This document shows positions 12,228-21,911 of a stretch of DNA of 64,000 nt, piece by piece. Location of the stretch: contig ML978121.1 of NCBI GenBank assembly GCA_010015805.1, forward strand, positions 744,001 through 808,000. Reading direction: 5' to 3'. Position 1 is the first letter of the stretch. Each line of letters begins with the position of its first letter. The DNA comes from Rhizodiscina lignyota. Taxonomy: Eukaryota; Ascomycota; Dothideomycetes; Aulographales; Rhizodiscinaceae. The position numbers were made by a program, and so were the translations under genes. Below the pieces are notes generated by a model, which saw only the letters and a list, made by a program, of their open reading frames with translations, was not told where the DNA came from and did no database searches.

Positions 12228-13789
12228 TTACGTATGGTCATCCTTTGCAGACCTGGGTTGCAACTCTGGAGGTTCATGCCACCGACTTCCGGTTTCCGCG
12301 TCTCGAAAGCGCGCGGGAAGCGTGACCGGAACCAACCCTTTCCCTTGAGCTTTGATGTTTTCCAGCTGCTTTGCTGTATTCGAATTGCGCTTGTCAATGC
12401 TGAAGACGCTGACTCGATGCTGGCAATGTGTCACGTGTGCACTCCAATTCCACACTTCTCGTGCCGAAGAAGGCTGTGTGTTGAGCGCGTTATCGAACGT
12501 CCTACACTTTAGATCAATCCATCCTTCAATTGACACGGGTATTTTTATCTCCCAGAGTCGCAGGGCGAACATATGCTTCGGGGTTAGGTTCTCGTCAGGC
12601 ACTGTGTTCCAGCTATAGCCATCGTCAGTGGAGACTTCAACGATCTCCGGCCACCTTCCGCCTCCGCTGTATGCCCAGCCTCGAACATGTATTGTGCCCT
12701 CGTGGATGATTACGTCCTTACTTCGGGGCGAGAGGATCGCGGAAGAAACAGGCATCTCCAGTATTGGCATGCCATTTTTAAAATCACCATTAGCTTTGCT
12801 AACCTGGTGATTAAAGAAGAGATACTCGACTCTTTGCACTGGTGACATCGAAGGCTGGTCCAACACTCGGATTCGGTACAGCCATTTTGTAGACCTTGCA
12901 CCGATACTTCCAAGCACTACGGCCCGCAGTGGCCCTCCGTGGATTCTCGGCAGCGGCCGTCCATTCATTTCCCAAGCGAGGAGGACCTGGTCTGCGTTGA
13001 TTTTGGCCCACGGCACGCTCACGGCATAATTGAGTGGAGTGTTGCCTTTGATGTACGTGTCTGCACCAATAAGCTCCACATGCCTGCCTCCAGCAGCAAA
13101 GCCACCGCAATAATCGATCACATCTCTCAGTGACACCCCAGTCCATTTCGCGGTAGAGATTGCTCTTTGTTCCCACGGTGCATTAATCATGTCATCGCCC
13201 TCTGCAGGATATTGTGTTAATAGCTCGGAACGGCGATTTCCGCTACATTGTATCGTTGCAATCAGAGATTGCTGTCGGAAAATGTCGCCATCTTGCAGTA
13301 CAGAGAGGCCCATTTCACTAGGTTTGTTCACCAGACCATCAACGATGAGCGTGCATTGCGAAGAGTCGATGGTTGGTATTCCGCCGTGGTTACGGACAAA
13401 ATGATATTGATTTGGAGTGATCAAGTTTTCATGCAGTTTTTCCTTGTTCAGTCAGGAAAGCTGCGCTGCTTGAATACTCGTCTGACAGACTCACGGGCGG
13501 CGGTTCTCCGTTATATGGGAATTCGAGGACATGGCGCATATCCTTCGCCTTCTCGGCTTCGACAACTTCCCAACTCTTGGAAGGCAGCTCTGCCAGAGGC
13601 TCCCCGAGCGCTTGATGAACCTTCTTCCATCGTTCGCCGCCGAAAATGGGGTTTGTGTCGGGCGGAGGAGACAGTTGGAATTCAGGAGGCTTTTGACGAG
13701 TCAGCACACCGAGATTGCTGGTCCTCCCAATCCACGTGCCCCGTCCAACCACCGTGGACCTCGTTCAGGGCCTTTTCAAAACTCGGCAT
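12228..13789 (-). CDS. Sulfite-oxidase-like molybdenum cofactor enzyme
   Basis: Member of the sulfite oxidase/nitrate reductase molybdopterin family. The Moco domain holds QCSGNRRSE with the presumed Mo-ligating Cys near residue 141, preceded by the family-typical FVRNHGGIP. A Mo-co dimerization domain follows. No cytochrome b5 or FAD domain is present, so it resembles stand-alone fungal sulfite-oxidase-like proteins. A 52 bp intron (13443-13494) joins EPPP to EKLHENLITPN. The only upstream ATG is at 13789, and its frame does not run into the body. A 70 bp GT..AG intron (13690-13759) restores the frame and gives 479 residues, but it removes a segment, GGWTGHVDWE, that itself looks like coding sequence of this family. 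The gene is therefore either spliced as described or carries a frameshift. It is divergent from the caleosin gene with 242 bp between starts. Substrate unknown. Confidence 0.8.
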
Positions 13790-14031
13790 TTGCTCCTAGT
13801 TGATCACACCTGTTTGCAGTGCTCCCGTGTGCTTCTCAATACAGCACCACCTACGTTCATATACCTGTCTGCTAAATATCCTGGCCAGTGACGTACACTC
13901 CTCACTCGCGTCATTACGTCTTATTGACGAGATACGTATTTCCGAGTATAAGTATACATGTATTTGTATGATGTCAAGCCACGTTGTGATATCCGTCATC
14001 AAAATCTCGATCCAGGAAGCCTTGAAAAGCC
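13790..14031. promoter_or_regulatory. Shared divergent promoter region
   Basis: The 242 bp between the ATG of the sulfite-oxidase-like gene (minus) and the ATG of the caleosin gene (plus) must carry both promoters. No specific factor site was identified; the role is inferred from gene geometry only. Confidence 0.45.
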
Positions 14032-14934
14032 ATGTCACGGACAACCCAACGGCTAGTGGACGAGACTGACTCCAATTGCACGTCTCCACCTGTGGTTGAG
14101 AAAACAAACGAGGATGTCGTTCGTTCCATACCTGAAGTATACGTGACCCAAGAGAGGTTATCCTTTCTGCAGAGCGAGGATGAGCCGCCCATTACACATA
14201 CCGGTAGGTGATCTGTCAATGTTACAAGACGAGAGTACTGAGATACTCTCCAGGAACCGCTCGGGCAAACAAAGCAGTATCTACCGACAGTCCCCATGGC
14301 ACGACAAAAGATAATTGGGCAGAGCGTAATAAAGGCCGAACCGTTCTTCAGCAGCACTGCCTCTTTTTCGACTCCGACGACGACGGAATCATCTGGCCTA
14401 CAGACACATTCCATGGCTTCCACAAGTTGGGCTTCGGCATTCTGCTTTCTCTGGTGGCTGTCTTCATCATCCACGCTAATTTCTCATACCCTACCTTACC
14501 CACAATCCTGCCTGACCCGTTCTTCCGTGTGCACTTGCGAAATATACACAAAGACAAGCACGGCAGCGATTCCGGGGTGTATGATCACGAGGGTCGCTTC
14601 ATGCCGCAACATTTTGAGGACCTGTTTTCGAAGTACTCAAGTGATAAAGATTACTTGACGATATGGGACGTGACCAAGATGATGAAGGGTCAACGATGTA
14701 TTGCTGATCCTATCGGCTGGGGAGGAGCCTTTTTCGAATGTGAGCAGTATTGATGTTGTTGCTAAATGTCGTGCAGACCTACTGATTGCAAACTCAGGGC
14801 TCGCTACATACATCATGTTGTGGCCAGAAGACGGGAAGATGAGGAAAGAGGATATTCGAGGAATTTATGATGGAAGTGTATTTTTCACTGTTGCGGCGAG
14901 ACGCGCAAGGAACGAGCGCTCCGTCAAAAATTGA
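14032..14934 (+). CDS. Caleosin / heme peroxygenase of lipid bodies
   Basis: Caleosins are lipid-droplet or ER membrane proteins with one EF hand and a heme; many act as peroxygenases that use lipid hydroperoxides to oxidise fatty acids. Three exons (14032-14203, 14254-14739, 14798-14934; introns 50 and 58 bp) give 264 residues. Visible: a Ca2+-binding EF-hand loop DSDDDGIIWPTDTF near residues 95-108; a following histidine-containing stretch FHGFHKLGFG; a hydrophobic segment to about 135 that ends in a proline-rich turn (YPTLPTILPDP); the family phrase KHGSDSGVYDHEGRF; and a C-terminal EWLATYIMLWPEDG reached across the last splice. The N-terminal about 75 residues are polar and variable, which is usual. 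Heme ligation and peroxygenase activity are inferred from the family. The start is the first ATG of the open frame. Confidence 0.92.
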
Positions 14935-15810
14935 TGTTGAGTCACGTGTGGGCCCCTGAAGTACGATAACGCGAATGTATTCAGAGCGATTACTTCTTGC
15001 CCTCCCATGTATAGATTATCTTTATCCGTTTTTTTTTACCGCGTATCGATAGGAGACGCTTGATCGCCCCATCCAACGCTGGCAGGGGGAATGTCTTGAA
15101 AATTGGGATCTGCTGCAAGCTTTACATTCAGGGAAGGTGATTTTAGCAGGGCGATCCATTGTGAAAAATCGGGCGTTAAGGGAGCACGCTTTATGAGCAG
15201 AAGCATCGAATAAGTATGGTATGCAGCTTAGAAGGACATGCAATTTGATAGTTGAAATGCGCCTTCTCAATGTGCATTCTGATAGCAGCCCACGCGAGTC
15301 ATTTTATAATACCACACCTATTTGGTTTTTTATCCTACTAGAAGTGTGTCGAGATCGACGCGCTGCATAAACCAGTGAGGTTATAAAAACGTCATCAGGA
15401 CATGTTGCATGCCATTGTGCCATGTGCTTGTGATCATCCATGCCCGAACTCCTAAAACTTACACCTGCCGCGACAGAAAGCACTGGAATCGGGCAGTGCA
15501 GTGCCACGAAACCCTAGCTGATTGCTTAGAATCTCTCGTGCTGGCTATCTCGAAGAAATTAGCATGATTACGCTGTCGTGACCGGATTTCGATAGAGAGG
15601 AAGCAGGGCGAAGCCCCTTGTCGCCCATCGTACTCTCTTCTCGTAGCCATTTCTTCGTTCTTATATATCTACGCAAGCGCAATGCATCTCTCGCCAAAGC
15701 TACAAATCCTTCAAAGACGCGCGCATTCCTCTCTCGTACTATAAGCTTGTGTATTACACCAATTTCATCTATTGCGACAGCCATTCTTGTCAACAGACGG
15801 AGTAGCAGCA
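14935..15810. other. intergenic
   Basis: No gene recognised. A CACGTG hexamer lies at about 14944, just after the caleosin stop. The right part should hold the hemerythrin gene promoter. Confidence 0.5.
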
Positions 15811-16414
15811 ATGTCTACAATTAGTGAAGTCATCATCAAGGACCACCGCCAGCTCGAGCAATATTACAACAAGATCCTCGCAAGCTCTGACCATGACCAT
15901 CAAGTACGGTTCGGCAATCAGTTTACATGGGAGCTTGCTCGCCACTTCGTAGGGGAGGAACTCGTCGTGTTTCCTGCATTCGAAAAGTACCTGGACGGTA
16001 AAGGCCACGAAATGGCCGAACACGATCGTAGTGACCATCAACTGGTGAGCTGAAATAAACTTCAAGGCACTTAATGAATCTAACGTCACGTAGATCAAAG
16101 AGCTGCTGAAGTCATTTCAGAACATGAAGCCCACAGATTCCAACTACGTAGACAGACTGCAGGGTCTCTGGGCTATGCTTTCGCAACACATCGAAGATGA
16201 AGAGAAGAACGACCTACCAGCTCTCGAAGACGCGCTTACGACGGTCGAAAAAGCTTCCTCATCCATAGCAAAAAGCTTCGGGAGGGCTAAAGCATTTGTA
16301 CCTTCCCGCAGCCACCCAATTGCTGGAGAGAATCCCCCGTTCGCAACTGCCGTTGGCCTTCTGTCCGCCCCAATCGACCGTCTTACAGACATCTTTCGAA
16401 AGTTTCCTGATTAG
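15811..16414 (+). CDS. Hemerythrin-like HHE cation-binding protein
   Basis: Small four-helix protein expected to bind a di-iron centre and O2 or reactive species. Exons 15811-16044 and 16094-16414 with a 49 bp intron give 184 residues. The histidine/carboxylate ligand pattern is visible in order: IIKDHRQLEQYY, then LARHFVGEELVVFPAFEKYL, then HDRSDHQ continuing across the splice into LIKELL, then LSQHIEDEE. These correspond to the HHE-repeat ligands. There is no signal peptide or membrane segment, so it is probably soluble. The tail after residue 130 is low in motif content. Fungal members are often annotated only as HHE domain proteins; the physiological role is unknown. Confidence 0.88.
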
Positions 16415-18583
16415 TCATAATCCATCGACAAGGCGACTACACCGCATGGCAAAATGAGGAATGTCCTGCTTGCTTGGAGCGATCCCGCGGCCGAAGTACA
16501 ATGTACAGGCTGCGGATGCAGAGACGGAAGACTCGATGACGGTGGCTCCTCTACCATTAATCCAATCATCAGTTCTCGGAAGACCCTCAACCCTTTGGCC
16601 AGTCTCTGGATGCCGGCTTTCTGATATTCGGGAAATGCCTTTGAGGAGATAGCTTAATGTGTAATGATAATACGAAGAAGCTAATTTCTCGCGAGTGTAT
16701 GGAAGCTACCGCAGCGTCTCTTTCCCATGATAGTGAAAAGTAAATCTTCCAAGGCGGACCTAGCGAGCTACTCTCTCACAAGCTGGAATGTAAACTCACC
16801 AACGTGTGGCAGCCTCTTGGCATTGCCGAAGGCGACTGCAATAGAGCGGCTGTGTAGACTGTTCGTTCGGGGGAAACTAGCTCCTTCGAATACATATCAG
16901 TCGAAAGGTTTAATCAGGTAGGGTTCTGGTGGATCAGCTGCCCATGCGAGGCACTCTGCAAAGCGTCGCTTCATATGCAGGAATCTTCCGCGCTCATGCG
17001 GACCTCATCAACCCAGTATTGCCTCTGCATTTTCTTGGTCAAGAAATAGCGGAAAGGCCCTTGTTTGCCCATCTCTTCACTCACCATTCGCCCTTCAGAA
17101 ATCTCTGGTACCAGCCAGTCATACCATTTGAACTTCTTCGTCGCTGCCAGACCCTCCAGGGCCCCACCAATGCCACCAGCAGAATCTGAAACTCTTTTGT
17201 CTCTTGCCAATGCCCTTAATCGAGAGCGGTAGGCGATTGGCGACTACGAGGACTGTGGGATCCGTCTGATGTAGGTCGACTCGGCCTTGGAGATTGAGAA
17301 AGGGAGGTCTTTAATGCTTGAATACCGTCGAGATGTCAACGATTGATAATCGGCACTATGGATGCATTGGGGTTACATAAATAACATGCAGACGAAACTA
17401 GGGAACTAGGCTATCGGGAATAATTTTTCAATGATGATAAGAACGAGGTCAGACTTACCGTTGCCATTGCTATCTGCTCAAGGTTCTTAATTCGCATTTC
17501 GCAATGACGTCTTCCCACACAGAACGCCGTAAAGTGGCATGATCTAGGGCCAAATGCACGTGTATCACTGGGATTATACTTGGGTATGCATGATTTGAGC
17601 GAAATAAATGGAGATGGCAGCGAAACCATTGGAGGGCACGTTTGATCGAGGCCTTGCGAGATGATAGTCTTTGCCTCAAGATCCGCCGAATGGAAAAAAC
17701 GCCGTGTGATCTCGCATTACACTTGCCAAAGAAGGTATCAGCCGCAAGTTTGAGAACGCTTGGCGGCGCATTCGCCTCAAGACAGACCCCACCACCTGCA
17801 TATCATATGTACATGGCGACGCGAACAGCGACTCTCGTACTCGCGCCTCATTCTTGGCGTGCCAAGACAGACAGGGATATCAGATGTCTTCACGTCGTCG
17901 TTGGAGCTGTTTCTTCTATCCAACAAACATTTGTCACTCTTACGCGGACAGCGCTGAGCAATATGCTCCATTGTCACTTATTGGCCGTACCCAGTGCCAC
18001 GTTCAGGCACTCTCCTCCTATCGGACCCTGTGTCGTCAGTTCCCGTTCTTCGCACAGCATCAGCTCCAGGGTCCCAGCTTGTAGATCGCATGTCGTGCGC
18101 TAGGAGTTGACTCCGCTTCTCTAGAAGAACGACGATTGTTGGTTCGACTCCTCGATTTCTTTTCTAAAGAATAAATCTCTCCACATTCTAGGAACCCTCC
18201 CACTCTAGCCGACTTGTAGCAGTCAGTACTAGAGGGGTCATATGCTGAGGTAGGTGCAGAGGGCCAAATAGAGAGATGAGGACTAAGGGATGTCTACTCC
18301 GTAGGCCGGTTGATTTGGTAAGTAAGGTTTGATGCTCTTTGTTTGTCGCCATGTTCCGCGACCTCAGTCCCAAGGATCATCGGTTAAGTAGGAGCCATTT
18401 CAGGTCCTTGTAGCCGGCTCATACTATGTAAAGCTCTATTCCTGCATTTAATCGACCTGGCACAACCGCAGAGTTTGATAGTGGCTTCATCTTTTGCAAC
18501 TGGAGCGCGTCAAGCGACCTCGCCTCGTACACTTCGTCTTATCGGAACATCTTTATCGACGACCGCGATCGACAGCGAATGCA
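16415..18583. other. gene-poor block holding a pseudogene fragment
   Basis: About 2.2 kb with no intact gene. A broken trehalose-6-phosphate synthase fragment lies inside it (see separate entry). The remaining short open frames on both strands lack motifs. Confidence 0.5.
17004..17300 (-). pseudogene. Trehalose-6-phosphate synthase (GT20) fragment, frameshifted
   Basis: Reading the minus strand, one frame (17259 to about 17215) spells PTVLVVANRLPLSIK, the N-terminal signature of GT20 trehalose-phosphate synthases. The homology then moves to a second frame with SDSAGGIGGALEGL and FKWYDW (about 17190-17100), matching the next conserved block. It continues to about 17040 with EEMGKQGPF and moves to a third frame (about 17038-17010) with QENAEAILG, followed at once by two stop codons. 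Upstream of the first block the frame is interrupted by a stop. The order and spacing match the beginning of the glycosyltransferase domain, but at least two frame changes plus stops make a functional protein very unlikely. No convincing remainder was found on either side. Confidence 0.75.
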
Positions 18584-19512
18584 ATGGAACAGATCGAGAC
18601 AGAAACATCCACATTCGAGGAACAATACGACGTACAACATCAGTTAGGCATAGGTCGTTACGCTAGAGTATACCGATGCGTGGAAAGGTCGTCAGGATCG
18701 GTCTACGCCGTGAAATGTTTCGATAAGATTCAGATGGCAAAGGCGACCCATCATTATATGTGCCCTTATCGGGAGTTCACTGTGATGATGAGTTGCAAGC
18801 ATCCAAATATTTTAGACGTTCACGGTATCCTCTACGACGACAAAACCTCTTATATTGTTATGGAATATGCTCCAGAAGGCTCTCTATTTGACTGGCTCGT
18901 CAGATCAAAAGGTCTGGGTGAGGCTCGCGCCAGAAGGGTATTCCGGCAGATGTGTCGGGGGTTGGAGTATTTGGTAAGTGCCAGCAGACTTTCACATGAT
19001 CATTGGTTTGATTGAGGGACTGATGTATGAAGTAGCACGAACAGGAAGTCATTCACCGAGATATCAAGCCGGAGAACATTCTGGTCGTCAATAAGCAGTT
19101 GGACGTCAAAATTTGCGACTTCGGGCTAGCGCAAGCGATGCATTCGGACGATGCTGCATCAAAGCAATACGGCACCCGCGAATATATGGCACCAGAACTC
19201 ATTGTGCGCTCAGGTGACTACCGATATACCTCAGCTGTCGACGTCTGGGCATCCGGAGTTGTACTCTACATTTGCCTCTGCGGCTTCAAACCATTCCGCG
19301 ACGAGCTATGTTCCGCCGACTTTCCGTACAGGACGGTAGAGCAGATCCAGCTGGGGTCCTTCACATACCCGGGGCCCGTCTGGAGCAATATCAGCGATTC
19401 AGCGTTAGATCTGGTTAATCGCATGCTTGTCGTCAACGTCGACCGGAGGTTAACAATAACTGGCTGTCTTCAGCACCCGTGGACGGTGTATGAGCCACTT
19501 AGTAAAGCTTAG
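18584..19512 (+). CDS. Serine/threonine protein kinase, CAMK/Chk2-like catalytic domain
   Basis: A compact kinase consisting almost only of the catalytic domain (288 residues). Exons 18584-18973 and 19036-19512 flank a 62 bp intron. All core elements are present: glycine loop GIGRYARV near residues 22-29, AVKCFDK with the ATP-binding lysine near 45, catalytic loop HRDIKPEN near 137, DFG at about 158, GTREYMAPEL with APE near 182, and the Asp of VDVWASGV. The C-lobe closes with LQHPWTVYEP. The wording of the domain resembles CAMK-group kinases such as Chk2/Rad53, but no FHA or regulatory domain is seen. It is therefore not an orthologue by architecture. The start is the first ATG; the frame upstream is open but begins at a non-ATG codon. 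It lies between two gene relics. Confidence 0.85.
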
Positions 19513-20306
19513 TGGTTGTAGTCACCACAATCATTATGCTTGCGATACAGCTCATGGTAGGTGCTGGGTATTTGAAATCGCTCTTAGCCGCTCCGAATCG
19601 GAACGTTGTCGGCCGTGCATTGATGAAGAGCGTGAGGTAAGCATATCTCTGTGTACATGCGAGCCGTGTATTTTCATTGCTGGCTAAGGCTCACAGTAGC
19701 AGTTTCCTGCGTCGGCAATGGAGCATTATTTTATGAGCTTGGTCTTGCCAGACCTCGTACGATCATGGCAAATTTGGAGGGACGTCCAGCGGAACCTCAC
19801 CTTATGTGTTCGAAGCTGCATGGCGGCGACACGTCATACGAATTCTGCTCAACCAGCGCTCATGAATCTTGTAGGAGAGGCAATTACCACACTACACAGG
19901 ATGGAGTCGGATTTTACGTGGAGGGGAGTATCTTCCTCTATTTCAAGACTTGAAACGATGGATAGTCCCTGGTAATAATATTCTACGGAAGCATATTTGA
20001 TATTCGCAACGGAATGCTGAGGCAGGAGTTGAGAGTTCGGGCGAGGACAGCGAGGCTGTGAGGCGCGTAGTTAATTATAAATCAGTGTCGGCATTGAAGG
20101 TCCTCTTGCAATTCTATGGTTGTCAGTACGATGAACCTCGCGCCGTAGCCGTAGGTAATGGAATTTTGCGAAGCTATCTAAACTCGGTGTGCCATCCAGG
20201 GTATCATATCTAACACATCCAAATCAACTCCGACAACGCCTTAGAGAGTGCAGAGAGCAGTACAACGAACATGGCCCTTCCCCATAGGGCTACAAGCGTA
20301 CACCTA
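19513..20306. other. gene-poor block with a ligase relic
   Basis: No intact gene recognised. An 85-codon ATG frame at 19718-19975 (plus) has no motif. A remnant related to the AMP-binding ligase 3' end lies at about 20011-20063. Confidence 0.45.
20011..20063 (+). pseudogene. Decayed 3' end of an acyl-CoA ligase paralogue
   Basis: The sequence can be aligned by eye with the last coding bases of the ligase at about 11780-11844. Both read ATGCTGAGG, then GAGTTGAGAG, GCGAGGA and CAGCGAGG.TGTGAGG in the same order; the copy lacks about 15 bases in the middle. Translated, the copy gives GMLRQELRVRARTARL and a stop, against GKMLRREL...RTARL in the intact enzyme. The catalytic-lysine context just upstream is not preserved, and no other exon of the ligase is recognisable nearby. 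It is best read as a leftover of a duplicated or lost ligase gene. Confidence 0.65.
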
Positions 20307-20908
20307 TCAATCGCTCTTGTTGAATCTTGTAACATTTACCACCACTGCCGTGATTATGATGCCGATGATGATCGTCAATATAACGAAGAATATTATCAAT
20401 CTCTTTCGCTGCAATTCCCTCGCATTCTTTACACTCCACCCGTATGTATTCCCGTACATGCCGCGATGATACTGCCCTCCCGGGCCTCGTGCTCGAGAAT
20501 CGTCGGACTCCCAGCTCGAAGTCCTGCAAAGCGGCTGTCCCAATTGAGCGTGGCAGTCGCACGTCGCATGACCTGTCTGGATTTCGGCGTTGATGTTATA
20601 TGAAGGCTATCGAGAATGCAGTCAGCTTGTACGTCGGGATCAACGTGGATAGAGGTTGGAATTGGAGAGTTTACCGGGTCTGGAATTCTGCTGATCAGAC
20701 CGCGCGTCTCGCCCATGTGATGACATATCGACGGGCGTTTCACAGGCGGTGTGAGGTTCGCTTCGCGGAAGTGTGAAGAGCGGTGATCGCGTCTTGCCTC
20801 GCGGTATGATGGTGGAGGGCCGGACGGAATTGAAGGAGCCGAAGGAGCGAAAGTGTTTGAAGTATCAGCGAAGGTCGTGCCCATCGGCATGCCCGTTAAG
20901 GTATTCAT
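20307..20908 (-). CDS. Small single-pass membrane protein, unknown function
   Basis: Unknown protein. The upstream part (ATG at 20908) is Pro/Ser-rich with a PPPSY motif, and the downstream part ends in a strongly hydrophobic helix (RLIIFFVILTIIIGIIITAV) followed by a short tail and the stop. I join them with a 140 bp intron (20535-20674, donor GTAAAC, acceptor GGGACAG), giving 153 residues. The architecture (disordered cytosolic N-tail, basic stretch, C-terminal membrane anchor) is common among uncharacterised ascomycete proteins. The PPPSY sequence is of the kind bound by WW-domain ubiquitin ligases such as Rsp5, which would suit an adaptor role; this is speculation. The intron is longer than its neighbours' and is the least certain part of the model. 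Confidence 0.55.
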
Positions 20909-21911
20909 CTTGTATTGGTTTATGGAATCTTAATGGAACGAGAGTAGTTGACGAATGAAAGCGCTGCAACAGAAATGATTTGAAAGTGCAATGAGAGGTG
21001 AGTTGAAATTGACAAATCCGAAAGATCGACAAGACACTGTGCTGTTCCTTTATTCAGAGCGGCCTCATGTCCCGAAACAAGGCGCAAGTGTCAGCATGCG
21101 CACTCTGTGATCCTTGGAGTGTGACCATTCCAAAGCCTTATGGCAAGGTTGCTGCGGTTTGCGGCTCTGTTCGTCTGGTCGTCGGCTATGGTGGCTGTGC
21201 TTCCCCATCTTTGGCATATGCGAAGATAAGCCCGCCCCAAAATCGAGAGACAAACAAGCAATGAGAACATGAGAAAATCTGCCTTATGAGATCATCCGTG
21301 GAAACAGTGGGAATTAAGCAATTCCCCTTTCGACGTGGGGCGGTTCGACTTTCCGGTGTGCTGGCACAGCTGCATTATGCCTCGCTGCGAGGTAGAACAT
21401 CACAAGATAAACAGAAACTTGACTCGCACGAGATTGCATCGATTAATTGCAGTAGGAAATTCGTCGCTCGATGGCGTATTTACAATTACAGTTTCTTGGA
21501 TATCCGTTCGAGAGTTCCCACGGCGGTCGCATCAACCGTCACCCGTCCAACTTTTCGAAAGAGAGCGACATTAGAGAGAGACTAAACAATATATAGTTGT
21601 AAATGCATCTTACACAACGTGAATGCGAGGTAGATGAACTGATTTGACCTTCATGAAATACCGTCCGTCCCCCATCCCAGTCCGTACCGAAAACGCCAGG
21701 CGCCATACTCGATGATAAGGAAGAAAGAATAGGTGAGCCGTCGTGGCGTTTGTTGTATGCCCTTTGCAGAAAACCGACTTCCGCCCCTGTCAGCATGTCG
21801 CGCGGAGCGCAGAACTCTGCCAATCAGAGAAAACTCCCTAGCTTATGCACATAAAATCCTCGCAAGCAAACGCGAGTTGTAAAATTAAACGAGTTCGCAA
21901 GAACGTGGCGG
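20909..21911. other. intergenic
   Basis: Upstream region of the small membrane protein gene and downstream region of the DHA2 transporter gene. No gene is seen. Confidence 0.5.

Noticed and set aside
18120-18165. GGTTCGACTCC, resembling a tRNA B box
   Set aside because: The flanking bases do not form a T-arm or acceptor stem, and no A box sits at the right distance.
19718-19975. 85-codon ATG frame between the kinase and the ligase relic
   Set aside because: Codon use is plausible, but there is no motif, splice continuation or neighbour logic; it may be a further relic.
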